Source: Aliikangiella marina (GTDB lineage Bacteria; Pseudomonadota; Gammaproteobacteria; Enterobacterales; Kangiellaceae). From it: a stretch of DNA of 64,000 nucleotides. Location: NCBI RefSeq assembly GCF_007004765.1, contig NZ_VIKR01000002.1:434001-498000 (forward strand), given 5' to 3'. The notes under the pieces are model-generated. The model worked only from the letters and a program-made list of their open reading frames with translations. It did not search any database and was not told where the DNA came from. This document shows, piece by piece, positions 27,223-34,102 of this stretch (within the stretch, counting starts at the first letter, position 1; every line of letters starts with the position of its first letter). The translations under genes and the position numbers were made by a program.

Positions 27223-27399
27223 TTAAACTAATAGTGACTGATGACGCCCTGCTATTAATTCAAGTTGATAACTACTGGATAGACTGAGCACGTCATTATT
27301 TGTCAAACAATCAACAAACCAAAAATCACCTGGCACAAAAATGCTGGCGGGCTTGATGCCTGCTTTCATTTCTTGTGTTGGTTTAATTTGTTGTAACAT
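27223..27399 (-). CDS. 58-residue small ORF at the end of the slipin operon
   Basis: The frame begins MLQQIKPTQEMKAGIKPASI and ends GRHQSLLV, 58 residues in all, with GAGAG six bases before the ATG. A strong terminator follows about 65 bases after the stop. It has a single cysteine (FWFVDCL) and no signal or membrane segment. Position, ribosome site and operon end support a real gene. No family recognised; it may be a partner of the slipin or of the 112-aa protein before it. Confidence 0.6.
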   Translation of the reverse strand: MLQQIKPTQEMKAGIKPASIFVPGDFWFVDCLTNNDVLSLSSSYQLELIAGRHQSLLV

Positions 27400-27516
27400 T
27401 GATTCTCTCGTTAATGCTCGTGCTGAAAAAAGTATTCATCTAATTTTGTAGCTATTATAAATTAAAAATAATTTTGTTCAATAAAACTTTACTACTTAAA
27501 GTTCTTAAAATAACAA

Positions 27517-27858
27517 TTACAGTTCATTGTTTCGATATTTGTGCAATTTATTCATAAAGTCACAAATAATTTCTTTTAACTTTCCTTTAATAAAAAAAGT
27601 ATTAATAAAACCTTCATTGTTTGGTTTAGTTAAAGGGACTCTATCTGAAGCGCCAATCGACCAAACTGCTTTTTCTTTCTCTTCTCCGAAATAATCTGGT
27701 TCAACAAGAAAAAGAACATAAATTTCTAGCCCATAATTCTGTCTAACTGATCTTAGCTTCCAGTAAGACTCGAGCCACCAATCTGTGTTGTCATCAGTTT
27801 TAATTAACTCCCAGTCATTTAGTGCGAGTTTATCTAGTAATAGTTCTTTAAAATATAC
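27517..27858 (-). CDS. Slipin-associated cytoplasmic protein of unknown function
   Basis: About 112 residues if it starts at MVYFKELLLD (27858); a longer frame to 27924 runs back through the hairpin between it and the slipin stop. It is rich in Trp and acidic residues (DDNTDWWLESYWKL) and includes EIYVLFLVEPDYFG. No signal peptide. A hairpin GTATTCCC/GGGAATAC (27898-27921) lies between it and the slipin gene. No family recognised; its position suggests it works with the slipin. Confidence 0.6.
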   Translation of the reverse strand, partial: VYFKELLLDKLALNDWELIKTDDNTDWWLESYWKLRSVRQNYGLEIYVLFLVEPDYFGEEKEKAVWSIGASDRVPLTKPNNEGFINTFFIKGKLKEIICDFMNKLHKYRNNEL

Positions 27859-27927
27859 CATCAATATTATCCATTTTATTGACCGGGGCATTAATGATGT
27901 ATTCCCCCAAATGAGGGAATACAAATC

Positions 27928-29082
27928 TTATTTTGGCAAATCACCAGTTAACTTAACCATATCTTTCATGATTCCTTCCAATCCACCATAAACGGTCATA
28001 TGATCAATTTTTCCAGTAACTCGTTCTAATACTTCTAATTCCTTTAGCCGCATTAGAGTTGGGTTGCCTTCCATTACTTTTGCGGTATTATGCAAAGATC
28101 GGGTCGCTTGAGTTTCCTCTTTGCGTTTAATCAAGTTTGCTTCTGCCGCTTTTTGTGCTTCGACAACCTGATTTAAAATACTCTTCATATCACCGGGCAA
28201 GATAATATCTTTTACCCCAACGTCGACTACTTCTAAACCATACGCTTGTGCTTTGGCCTTAATCTGCTTTTCAACAACTTGGTTGACGATATCTTTGTCT
28301 TCCAAAATTGCATCTAAACTACGAGTGCCAACCACCTCTCGAAGCGCAAGTTGAAACTCCCGATACAAGAATTCAGAATGGTTCTTTAATAGAGTCGCCA
28401 CTTTCTCGGTATCGATAATGCGGTAGCTAGCTGACAAATTGATTCGCAAGCTTACTCGGTCTTTAGTCAAGATTTCTTGACCGCTAACTTCCAAATTCTG
28501 CAAGCGACAATCGAGACGGTTAACTTCAATATTGCGATTAAAACGCCAGTAACCGTAGTTACCAGGCTTTAATAGTTTTTCAAGTTTACCGTTAACTTTC
28601 AGCAAACCAACGTGGTTATCGGGCACTTCAATGTAGTACACAGAATTTAACCCGACCTGGTAAATAACAGTCCCTTTATTGCGAACTAGCTGTGCTAGCA
28701 ACGCTTTTGGTACCGTGTAGTTCTCAGAAATATCTAATACTTTAACTTCAATGTTAACTGCTTTACTCCAGTACATACGAAAGCTGTTTGGCGCTAAGAT
28801 ATTAACCAATTTACCATCAAAGTAAACTAAACCAATTTGGCTGTCTTTTAAATCAAAGCTGACCACTTCATCACCTAATAACTCCTGGTAAGCTGTAATC
28901 AAGAACCTTCCTAAGTGATGGGTAAGCTCAGGTTTAGTAATATCATAATGAGTAAACGCTAGCTCGCCCTTCCAGTCGAACAGTTTATGCTCGCCTGGCT
29001 GTAATACCTGTTCTAAGCGGTTTTGACGAAACATCAATACTCGTTCGTTGTCCGCTACATTAATTTTCTTTAGTCCTAACAT
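27928..29082 (-). CDS. Slipin (SPFH/Band 7 family protein)
   Basis: 384 residues of the stomatin/prohibitin (SPFH) superfamily. A duplicated N-terminal part (about 1-190, with GLVYFDGKL and GLLKVNGKL as matching halves) precedes the Band 7 core (about 195-320: DRVSLRINLSASYRI, REVVGTRSLDAILEDKD, GLEVVDVGVKDIILPGDM), and then a coiled-coil-like tail. SPFH proteins form ring-shaped scaffolds, usually at membranes, although no clear membrane helix is visible here. Band 7/slipin genes are known companions of rtcBA operons, and this one follows rtcA on the same strand. AAGGAGAG four bases before the ATG gives strong initiation. Confidence 0.9.
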   Translation of the reverse strand: MLGLKKINVADNERVLMFRQNRLEQVLQPGEHKLFDWKGELAFTHYDITKPELTHHLGRFLITAYQELLGDEVVSFDLKDSQIGLVYFDGKLVNILAPNSFRMYWSKAVNIEVKVLDISENYTVPKALLAQLVRNKGTVIYQVGLNSVYYIEVPDNHVGLLKVNGKLEKLLKPGNYGYWRFNRNIEVNRLDCRLQNLEVSGQEILTKDRVSLRINLSASYRIIDTEKVATLLKNHSEFLYREFQLALREVVGTRSLDAILEDKDIVNQVVEKQIKAKAQAYGLEVVDVGVKDIILPGDMKSILNQVVEAQKAAEANLIKRKEETQATRSLHNTAKVMEGNPTLMRLKELEVLERVTGKIDHMTVYGGLEGIMKDMVKLTGDLPK

Positions 29083-29386
29083 TGAACTCTCCTTTTAGGA
29101 ACTGCTTTATGCTCTCCATGAGCAATTATTGGTGGGCTCCCTGCTAAAAATTGGCATTATTTATTTAGGATAAAAGGGAGCTGACTAACAGCGGACAGAG
29201 TTTTTAATCGTTGGCTAATAGTGCAATGCCTTTTATTGAAAACAAAGTCTTGTTGGTCTTCTCGCAATTATCCGACCCATAAACCATGGTCGTTAATAAC
29301 GGGCAAACGACTCATTTATTTTTATCTTTTCTCAAGGAATCGATAGTAATAAATTTTTGTTTACCAGAAGCCCTGGGATTTATAAC
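29083..29386 (-). other. Leader region of the slipin gene with minihelix element E
   Basis: About 300 bases between the double-anticodon RNA and slipin. At 29136-29181 GCTCCCT pairs with AGGGAGC (7 bp), with an inner CTAAA/TTTAG stem one base from the 3' arm, and on the minus strand the 3' arm is followed by C-CACCA. A weak sigma-54-like match (GG-N10-GC) lies at 29263-29278. Both are tentative. Confidence 0.35.
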
Positions 29387-29457
29387 AGGGGAGTCGAACC
29401 CCAGCCTCTCGGCTTTACCTAAACACGCCTTAAAAGGGCGTCCGATTTACAGTCGGA
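29387..29457 (-). ncRNA. tRNA-like RNA with two adjacent anticodon stem-loops (GTA and TTT)
   Basis: On the minus strand, 5' to 3': TCCGA-CTGTAAA-TCGGA (Tyr-type arm), directly joined, sharing one A, to ACGCC-CTTTTAA-GGCGT (Lys-type arm), a variable hairpin GCC-GAGA-GGC, and a complete T arm TGGGG-TTCGACT-CCCCT. No D arm and no acceptor partner are present. It begins two bases after the CCA of the CAT tRNA. It looks like a fused or decoy tRNA, not a translation adaptor. Confidence 0.6.
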
Positions 29458-29458
29458 T

Positions 29459-29535
29459 TGGTGATTATGGTCGGAATCGAACCGACAACCCACTGATTAT
29501 GAGTCAGTTGCTCTACCCGATTGAGCTACATTATC
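29459..29535 (-). tRNA. tRNA with CAT anticodon (Met or Ile2)
   Basis: Acceptor GATAATG/CATAATC with one A-A mismatch, D arm GCTC...GAGC, anticodon arm ACTGA-CTCATAA-TCAGT, T arm GTCGG-TTCGATT-CCGAC, A73 and encoded CCA. It lies between rtcA and slipin in the same direction. Confidence 0.88.
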
Positions 29536-29559
29536 CAAAGGGGCGTTCAGACTGATAAG

Positions 29560-29720
29560 TTCACTTGGTACACAGGTCGGTATACCTGCTGTGCCAGACT
29601 GGCTTGTTATCTTACAAACAATAGCCAGAACCGCTAAGTTAGTTACCTTGTTCTAAACTCTTTTGTTTCCCGTGATAGCCTCCCTTTAATGGAACCAAAA
29701 TGGTTCACAGTTATCACGAG
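29560..29720 (-). ncRNA. Structured noncoding stretch between rtcA and the CAT tRNA
   Basis: Three hairpins in a row: ACACAGG/CCTGcTGT near 29570-29594, CTGGCT-TGTT/AACA-AT-AGCCAG at 29599-29628, and CGTGATA/TATCACG at 29671-29718 enclosing GAACC/GGTTC. No ORF. It may be a 3' UTR element, a processing signal releasing the tRNA, or a small RNA. Confidence 0.4.
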
Positions 29721-29792
29721 CGCACGACGATTAAATTTAACTCTATAATTTCCGTGCATCACATTCTTCCTATTTTGGCCTGACTATCTGTC

Positions 29793-30839
29793 TCATCGAG
29801 ATGCCAAGTTCAGGCCCTTTACTATAATTTTATTAGTGCATTCATCAATTTCTTCAATGGTTATTGCTGAGCTAACAAACTGATTAATTACATCAATATT
29901 GGTTCTTACATGTTGGCTAAGTTCGTATGTCACAAAGCTTCCACCAGTCAACAAAACCATTGGTAATAAAAGTTGATCCGCTAAATATTCACCAACAACC
30001 GCTTTGGAATTAACGAACCGTTGCAGCTGTTTTATGGCTTTGTCGGCGACTTTTTCTGCTCGTACATTCCACTGCGCCACTGATTCACATTGTTCAATGC
30101 TGTTCGCATATGCGGCTTGCAGTGAGACAATGTTACCAGGGCCGAATGAGTCAACTTCAATTGCTTGCAAATCGTTCAAGTTCCATCGTAATTTCTTTAC
30201 TACCTGATTCAATTCCCTGCGACTCACATGTTGCGGTATTTTCGCAGTAAAAGTTGTGGCACTCCTTGCCACTGGTTCACCTCTTTCCAATAGTTTTAAT
30301 CGCTCACCTATTTTTGCCGGGTGTATTTTTGCTTGCCAGTTACCACCGCCGTTAGGATAAAAACCATATCTATGCAGTTCATGTTCAACATTAACACCTA
30401 ACATTTCGACTGACTTTAAAAAGCAATCTTTTATAAATTCATAACTCGGTGCTGATTGGTTATGCGTTCCACCTTCAAGTTGTACTTCTGAAATATCATC
30501 CGCTAGTAACAACGCCGGTAATATCGTTTGGAAAACTAAAGTCGTACTCCCTGCAGTACCTATCGAAAATCGATAGTTACCTTGTTTCACTTTTCTTGGA
30601 ATGAACTCGACAGTGTTTGACCGCAGTTCATCTCCCTCAACCGTAGCATCACAAATTTCTTGTGCAGCCCGTACACAAGTTAGGTGTTGTCGTAATAGCC
30701 CCGGTTTTTGGCGTCCTGCACGAATGTTTTCAATTCGTATCGGTACACCTAAACACATGGACAAAGACAAAGATGTACGGAGAATTTGACCACCACCTTC
30801 ACCTTGTGAGCCATTAATTGTTAAAAATTCTTTTTTCAT
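29793..30839 (-). CDS. rtcA: RNA 3'-terminal phosphate cyclase RtcA
   Basis: 348 residues from the ATG at 30839, close to the usual 340. RtcA uses ATP to turn RNA 3'-phosphate into 2',3'-cyclic phosphate, feeding RtcB. Family motifs: DGSQGEGGGQ-type start (NGSQGEGGGQILRTSLSLS), HNQSAPSYEF, GEYLADQLLLPM and the catalytic histidine in SQHVRTNIDV. It begins 69 bases after the rtcB stop. A longer frame to 30896 only translates the intergenic hairpin, so I reject that start. Its ribosome site GGAGGGG is locked in a perfect 7-bp hairpin. Confidence 0.96.
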   Translation of the reverse strand: MKKEFLTINGSQGEGGGQILRTSLSLSMCLGVPIRIENIRAGRQKPGLLRQHLTCVRAAQEICDATVEGDELRSNTVEFIPRKVKQGNYRFSIGTAGSTTLVFQTILPALLLADDISEVQLEGGTHNQSAPSYEFIKDCFLKSVEMLGVNVEHELHRYGFYPNGGGNWQAKIHPAKIGERLKLLERGEPVARSATTFTAKIPQHVSRRELNQVVKKLRWNLNDLQAIEVDSFGPGNIVSLQAAYANSIEQCESVAQWNVRAEKVADKAIKQLQRFVNSKAVVGEYLADQLLLPMVLLTGGSFVTYELSQHVRTNIDVINQFVSSAITIEEIDECTNKIIVKGLNLASR

Positions 30840-30851
30840 TTTCGTCAATTT

Positions 30852-30871
30852 CCCCTCCAATGGAGGAGGGG
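30852..30871 (-). promoter_or_regulatory. Hairpin sequestering the rtcA ribosome-binding site
   Basis: On the minus strand CCCCTCC-TCCATT-GGAGGGG forms a perfect 7-bp stem. GGAGGGG is the only Shine-Dalgarno-like sequence before the rtcA ATG (12 bases downstream). No U-run follows on the minus strand, so it is a translational switch candidate rather than a terminator. Confidence 0.6.
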
Positions 30872-30908
30872 TTTTTCCTTTTTTAGCGCTTAGCATCTAG
30901 CACTTGTT

Positions 30909-32141
30909 TTATCCTTTCACACAAACAACTTGTTTCAAGGTATAAACCACCTCGACTAAATCACTTTGCGCTGCCATCACTTTATCGATGTCTTTGTAAG
31001 CTGAAGGCGTTTCATCGATAACATCCTTGTCTTTTCTACATTCAACCCCTTCTGTTGCTTGTAGATGTTCATCCATAGAAACCAACTTTTTCGCCTGTGT
31101 TCTTGACATAACGCGTCCTGCACCATGACTACAACTACAAAAACTATCGGCATTTCCTAGTCCTCTCACAATGAAAGATCGTGCCCCCATACTTCCGGGA
31201 ATGATCCCCATTTCACCTTCCCTGGCTCTCACCGCTCCTTTTCGAGTAACTAGCACATCTTTTCCAAAATGATGTTCCCGCGAAATATAGTTATGGTGAC
31301 AATTCACCGCTTCTACCTTTGCATCGAAATCGATATTCATTACCGACTTAACGGCGCCGATTACTCGATTCATCATCACTTCTCTATTTAAACGAGCGAA
31401 TCCTTGCGCCCATTCAACCGCTTCGACGTAATCGTTAAAGTGATCGGTCCCCTCCGCTAGATAAGCCAAATCTTTATCAGGCAAGTTGATATGCCACTTC
31501 TGCATATCTTTTTTCGCCATTTCGATAAAGTGAGTACCGATGCGATTCCCGACTCCGCGAGATCCGCTATGAAGCATGATCCAAACTTGGTCATTTTCGT
31601 CGAGACAAACTTCAATAAAGTGATTACCTGTGCCGAGCGTACCAAGATGCGCGATGTTGTTGGTATTCTTTAATACCGCATGTTTATCACACAACACATT
31701 AAAGTTATCCTTAAGGTTCAGCCACGCAGTCGCGACATCCTTTGGAATATCATTCCAAGATCCTTTGTCACGTCCACGTCGAGCTCTCGGAGATCTTCCG
31801 TGTGGCACTGCAGCTTCAATCGCACTTCGCATTGGCGCTAAGTTATCGGGTAATTGAGCCGCTTTTAGGCTTGTTTTAGCCGCCATCATGCCGCATCCAA
31901 TATCCACGCCAACCGCCGCAGGAATGACTGCGCCCACGGTTGGTACAACGCTACCGATTGTTGCCCCTTTACCTAAATGAACGTCTGGCATCGCCGCAAC
32001 CCATTTATGAATAAAAGGTAAGCCCGCAATATTTCTTAATTGAGCTTTGGCTTTGTCTTCGAAAACTACGCCTTTAGTCCAGGATTTAACCGGAACACCT
32101 TGAGTTTCCATCACTTCAAAGTTGATTATTTTTTCGTTCAT
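30909..32141 (-). CDS. rtcB: RNA-splicing ligase RtcB
   Basis: 410 residues, colinear with E. coli RtcB (408). RtcB joins 2',3'-cyclic phosphate or 3'-phosphate ends to 5'-OH ends using GTP and Mn2+. Active-site segments are present: AVGVDIGCGM (metal Asp/Cys), GTGNHFIE, MLHSGSRGVG, CHHNYISREHHFG, and CSCSHGAGRVMSR with the guanylated histidine. AAGGAAATGCA stands before the ATG. First gene of the minus-strand operon, behind a sigma-54 promoter and divergent from rtcR. Ligation of cleaved tRNAs is the role best supported for the family. Confidence 0.97.
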   Translation of the reverse strand: MNEKIINFEVMETQGVPVKSWTKGVVFEDKAKAQLRNIAGLPFIHKWVAAMPDVHLGKGATIGSVVPTVGAVIPAAVGVDIGCGMMAAKTSLKAAQLPDNLAPMRSAIEAAVPHGRSPRARRGRDKGSWNDIPKDVATAWLNLKDNFNVLCDKHAVLKNTNNIAHLGTLGTGNHFIEVCLDENDQVWIMLHSGSRGVGNRIGTHFIEMAKKDMQKWHINLPDKDLAYLAEGTDHFNDYVEAVEWAQGFARLNREVMMNRVIGAVKSVMNIDFDAKVEAVNCHHNYISREHHFGKDVLVTRKGAVRAREGEMGIIPGSMGARSFIVRGLGNADSFCSCSHGAGRVMSRTQAKKLVSMDEHLQATEGVECRKDKDVIDETPSAYKDIDKVMAAQSDLVEVVYTLKQVVCVKG

Positions 32142-32188
32142 TGCATTTCCTTAAATTCTGCAATCAGCAAATTAGTTAATCCGTCTAT

Positions 32189-32204
32189 AGCGAAGGGCGT
32201 GCCA
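32189..32204 (-). promoter_or_regulatory. Sigma-54 promoter of rtcBA
   Basis: On the minus strand TGGCACG-CCCT-TCGCT has the -24 GG and -12 GC dinucleotides ten bases apart, matching TGGCACG-N4-TTGCW with one change. It lies 48 bases before the rtcB start, where an RtcR-controlled promoter is expected. Confidence 0.85.
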
Positions 32205-32227
32205 GTTTTTCAATAAAATAGCTGTTG

Positions 32228-32240
32228 TCTATCTATCTTA
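32228..32240. promoter_or_regulatory. TATCTATCT repeat, candidate RtcR site
   Basis: CTATCTATCTT here matches the repeats at 32311-32342 on the rtcR side. Together they lie 25 to 140 bases upstream of the sigma-54 promoter, a usual distance for an enhancer-binding activator. Confidence 0.45.
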
Positions 32241-32284
32241 TTGAATTTAATAGCAAAAAAAATTAAATGCGTTTCTCTCAGTAT

Positions 32285-32313
32285 TTGACAGTGAGAAAGG
32301 GTAATGAAATAAT
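32285..32313 (+). promoter_or_regulatory. Sigma-70 promoter of rtcR
   Basis: TTGACA (32285-32290), 17 bases, AATAAT (32308-32313): a near-consensus promoter reading into rtcR. The expected start point falls inside the following palindrome. Confidence 0.75.
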
Positions 32314-32342
32314 CTATCTAAAAAGATAGTTATCTATCTATA
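32311..32342. promoter_or_regulatory. CTATCT palindromes overlapping the rtcR start point
   Basis: CTATCT-AAAA-AGATAG (32314-32329) is a perfect palindrome, followed directly by TTATCTATCTAT. Overlap with the -10 and start point of rtcR suggests autorepression, and the same sites could serve as RtcR enhancers for rtcB. Confidence 0.55.
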
Positions 32343-32358
32343 TGCTTTAGGAGGGTTT

Positions 32359-33981
32359 GTGAAGAAAACGGTGATTAGTATATTGGGTACCAACCTAGAT
32401 CGGCGCGGCCGAAATGCTAAGCGCTGGGATAAATGGCGGCCCAATGTTTCGCTTTGTCAGCAAGATGATTTGATTGTCGATCGACTTGTTTTATTGTACG
32501 AAGGTAATTTCCGAAAACTAGCAGAGCAAGTGAAAGGTGATATTGGGGTTATCTCGCCTGAAACCGAAGTGCTATTGTTTGAATTATCCTTTGAAGACCC
32601 TTGGGATTTTGAAGCGGTTTACAGTTCATTATTTGATTTTAGTCAGGAGTACCAATTTAATCCTGATGAAGAGGAGTACCTAATTCACATCACAACCGGA
32701 ACCCATGTTGCTCAAATTTGTCTGTACCTGTTAACTGAGACTCACTACCTGCCGGGCAAGCTTTTTCAAACCTCACCGGGTAACAAAGAAAATCCCACCG
32801 TAGGAAAATATCAGATCATCGATTTGGATTTATCCAAATACGACCAAATTGCTTCTCGATTTTATCAGGAAAGCGTTGCCGGTGTTGACTTTCTAAAGGG
32901 CGGGATAGAAACACGCAACCAAAAATTTAATCATCTTATCGAGCAACTAGAAAAGGTTTCTATACTTTCACAAGAGCCTATGCTGATTACCGGAGCGACT
33001 GGCGCAGGAAAAACCCAACTAGTTAAACGTATTTATGAACTCAAAAAGCAGCGAGGCCAAATTGCTGGCAACTTAGTCGTCGTAAACTGTGCCACCTTAT
33101 TGGGAGACAATGCAATGTCAGCCTTGTTTGGTCATCGTAAAGGCGCGTTTACTGGAGCGGTAGATGCAAGAAACGGTTTACTTAAAGAAGCAGATGGCGG
33201 GTTGCTATTTTTAGATGAAATTGCGGAGCTCGGTTTAGACGAGCAGGCGATGCTATTGCGGGCGATTGAAGAAAAACAATATTTGCCGCTTGGAGCAGAT
33301 AAAGAAGTCGAATCTGATTTTCAGTTGGTTGCTGGAGCCAATAAAAATATGAATCGAATGGTTTCTGAAGGAAAGTTTCGCGAAGATTTACTCGCTCGAA
33401 TCAATCTTTGGAGCTATCAATTGCCCTCTTTAAAAGATCGAATTGAAGATTTAGAGCCCAACCTTGATTTTGAGCTACAAAGGTTTTCACGAAAGGCCGG
33501 TCATCAAGTGAGCTTTAACAAAGCAGCACGTAAAAAGTATCTAAAGTATGCGACTTCACCATCGGCAGTTTGGAGTGCCAACTTTCGAGACTTAAATTCA
33601 AGCGTTATCCGAATGGCGACATTAGCAGAAGGTGGGCGTATCTCGGAGTTACTCGTTGATGATGAGATTGAAAGGTTGGAAATTGCCTGGAATGGCATTG
33701 GTGATGGTCGAAACTCCCCTCAACGACTTGCAGAAAAACTGCTTGGTGAACAAGCTCGCGAGTTTGATTTATATGAGTACTATCAATTATTGGGGCTATA
33801 TGAGGTTTGCAGTAAATCTTCATCAATGGCCGAGGCAGGTAGAAAGCTTTTTAACGTGTCGAGAACGAATAAAAAGTCGAATAATGACTCTCATCGTCTC
33901 AAACAGTTACTCAATAAATTTAATTTGAGCTTTACCGCGCTCAACGAAGCCTCGAAAGTGTCGAGCGAAAAAAACGAATGA
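32359..33981 (+). CDS. rtcR: RtcR, CARF-domain sigma-54 activator of the rtc operon
   Basis: 540 residues from a GTG with AGGAGGG upstream; E. coli RtcR has 532. N-terminal CARF (CRISPR-associated Rossmann) domain (about 1-180, with HITTGTHVAQI at 110-120), then a AAA+ sigma-54 interaction domain: Walker A GATGAGKT (212-219), GAFTGA loop (262-267) and Walker B GLLFLDE (281-287). The C-terminal helix-turn-helix is near 490-520. In Salmonella, RtcR is activated by damaged tRNA pieces bound through the CARF domain; that knowledge makes tRNA breaks the likely inducer here. Divergent from rtcB. Confidence 0.97.
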   Translation: MKKTVISILGTNLDRRGRNAKRWDKWRPNVSLCQQDDLIVDRLVLLYEGNFRKLAEQVKGDIGVISPETEVLLFELSFEDPWDFEAVYSSLFDFSQEYQFNPDEEEYLIHITTGTHVAQICLYLLTETHYLPGKLFQTSPGNKENPTVGKYQIIDLDLSKYDQIASRFYQESVAGVDFLKGGIETRNQKFNHLIEQLEKVSILSQEPMLITGATGAGKTQLVKRIYELKKQRGQIAGNLVVVNCATLLGDNAMSALFGHRKGAFTGAVDARNGLLKEADGGLLFLDEIAELGLDEQAMLLRAIEEKQYLPLGADKEVESDFQLVAGANKNMNRMVSEGKFREDLLARINLWSYQLPSLKDRIEDLEPNLDFELQRFSRKAGHQVSFNKAARKKYLKYATSPSAVWSANFRDLNSSVIRMATLAEGGRISELLVDDEIERLEIAWNGIGDGRNSPQRLAEKLLGEQAREFDLYEYYQLLGLYEVCSKSSSMAEAGRKLFNVSRTNKKSNNDSHRLKQLLNKFNLSFTALNEASKVSSEKNE

Positions 33982-34102
33982 TATTTGTTGCTCATAGTGA
34001 GTTTTAAAATTAGGGGACGAAATTACTAAATAGAGATGATGTTTTTCTTTTTATTGGTTTTTAATTTACTTTGGAGCGAAATCTTAAACACGGAAAAATA
34101 TC

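Noticed and set aside
29591-29640. Possible tRNA-Thr(TGT) anticodon arm in the hairpin before the CAT tRNA
   Set aside because: A 7-base loop centred on TGT leaves the stem unpaired at three of five positions.
29560-29720. Y RNA partner of a Ro (Rsr) protein, common in some rtc operons
   Set aside because: No Ro/TROVE protein gene is present and the hairpins do not show the Y RNA plan clearly.
30840-30896. N-terminal extension of RtcA starting at 30896
   Set aside because: The extra residues are encoded by the intergenic hairpin and do not match the family; the ATG at 30839 gives the normal length.
20816-33981. Prophage or integrative element carrying the tRNA array
   Set aside because: No integrase, recombinase, phage structural gene or att-like direct repeat was seen in the window.
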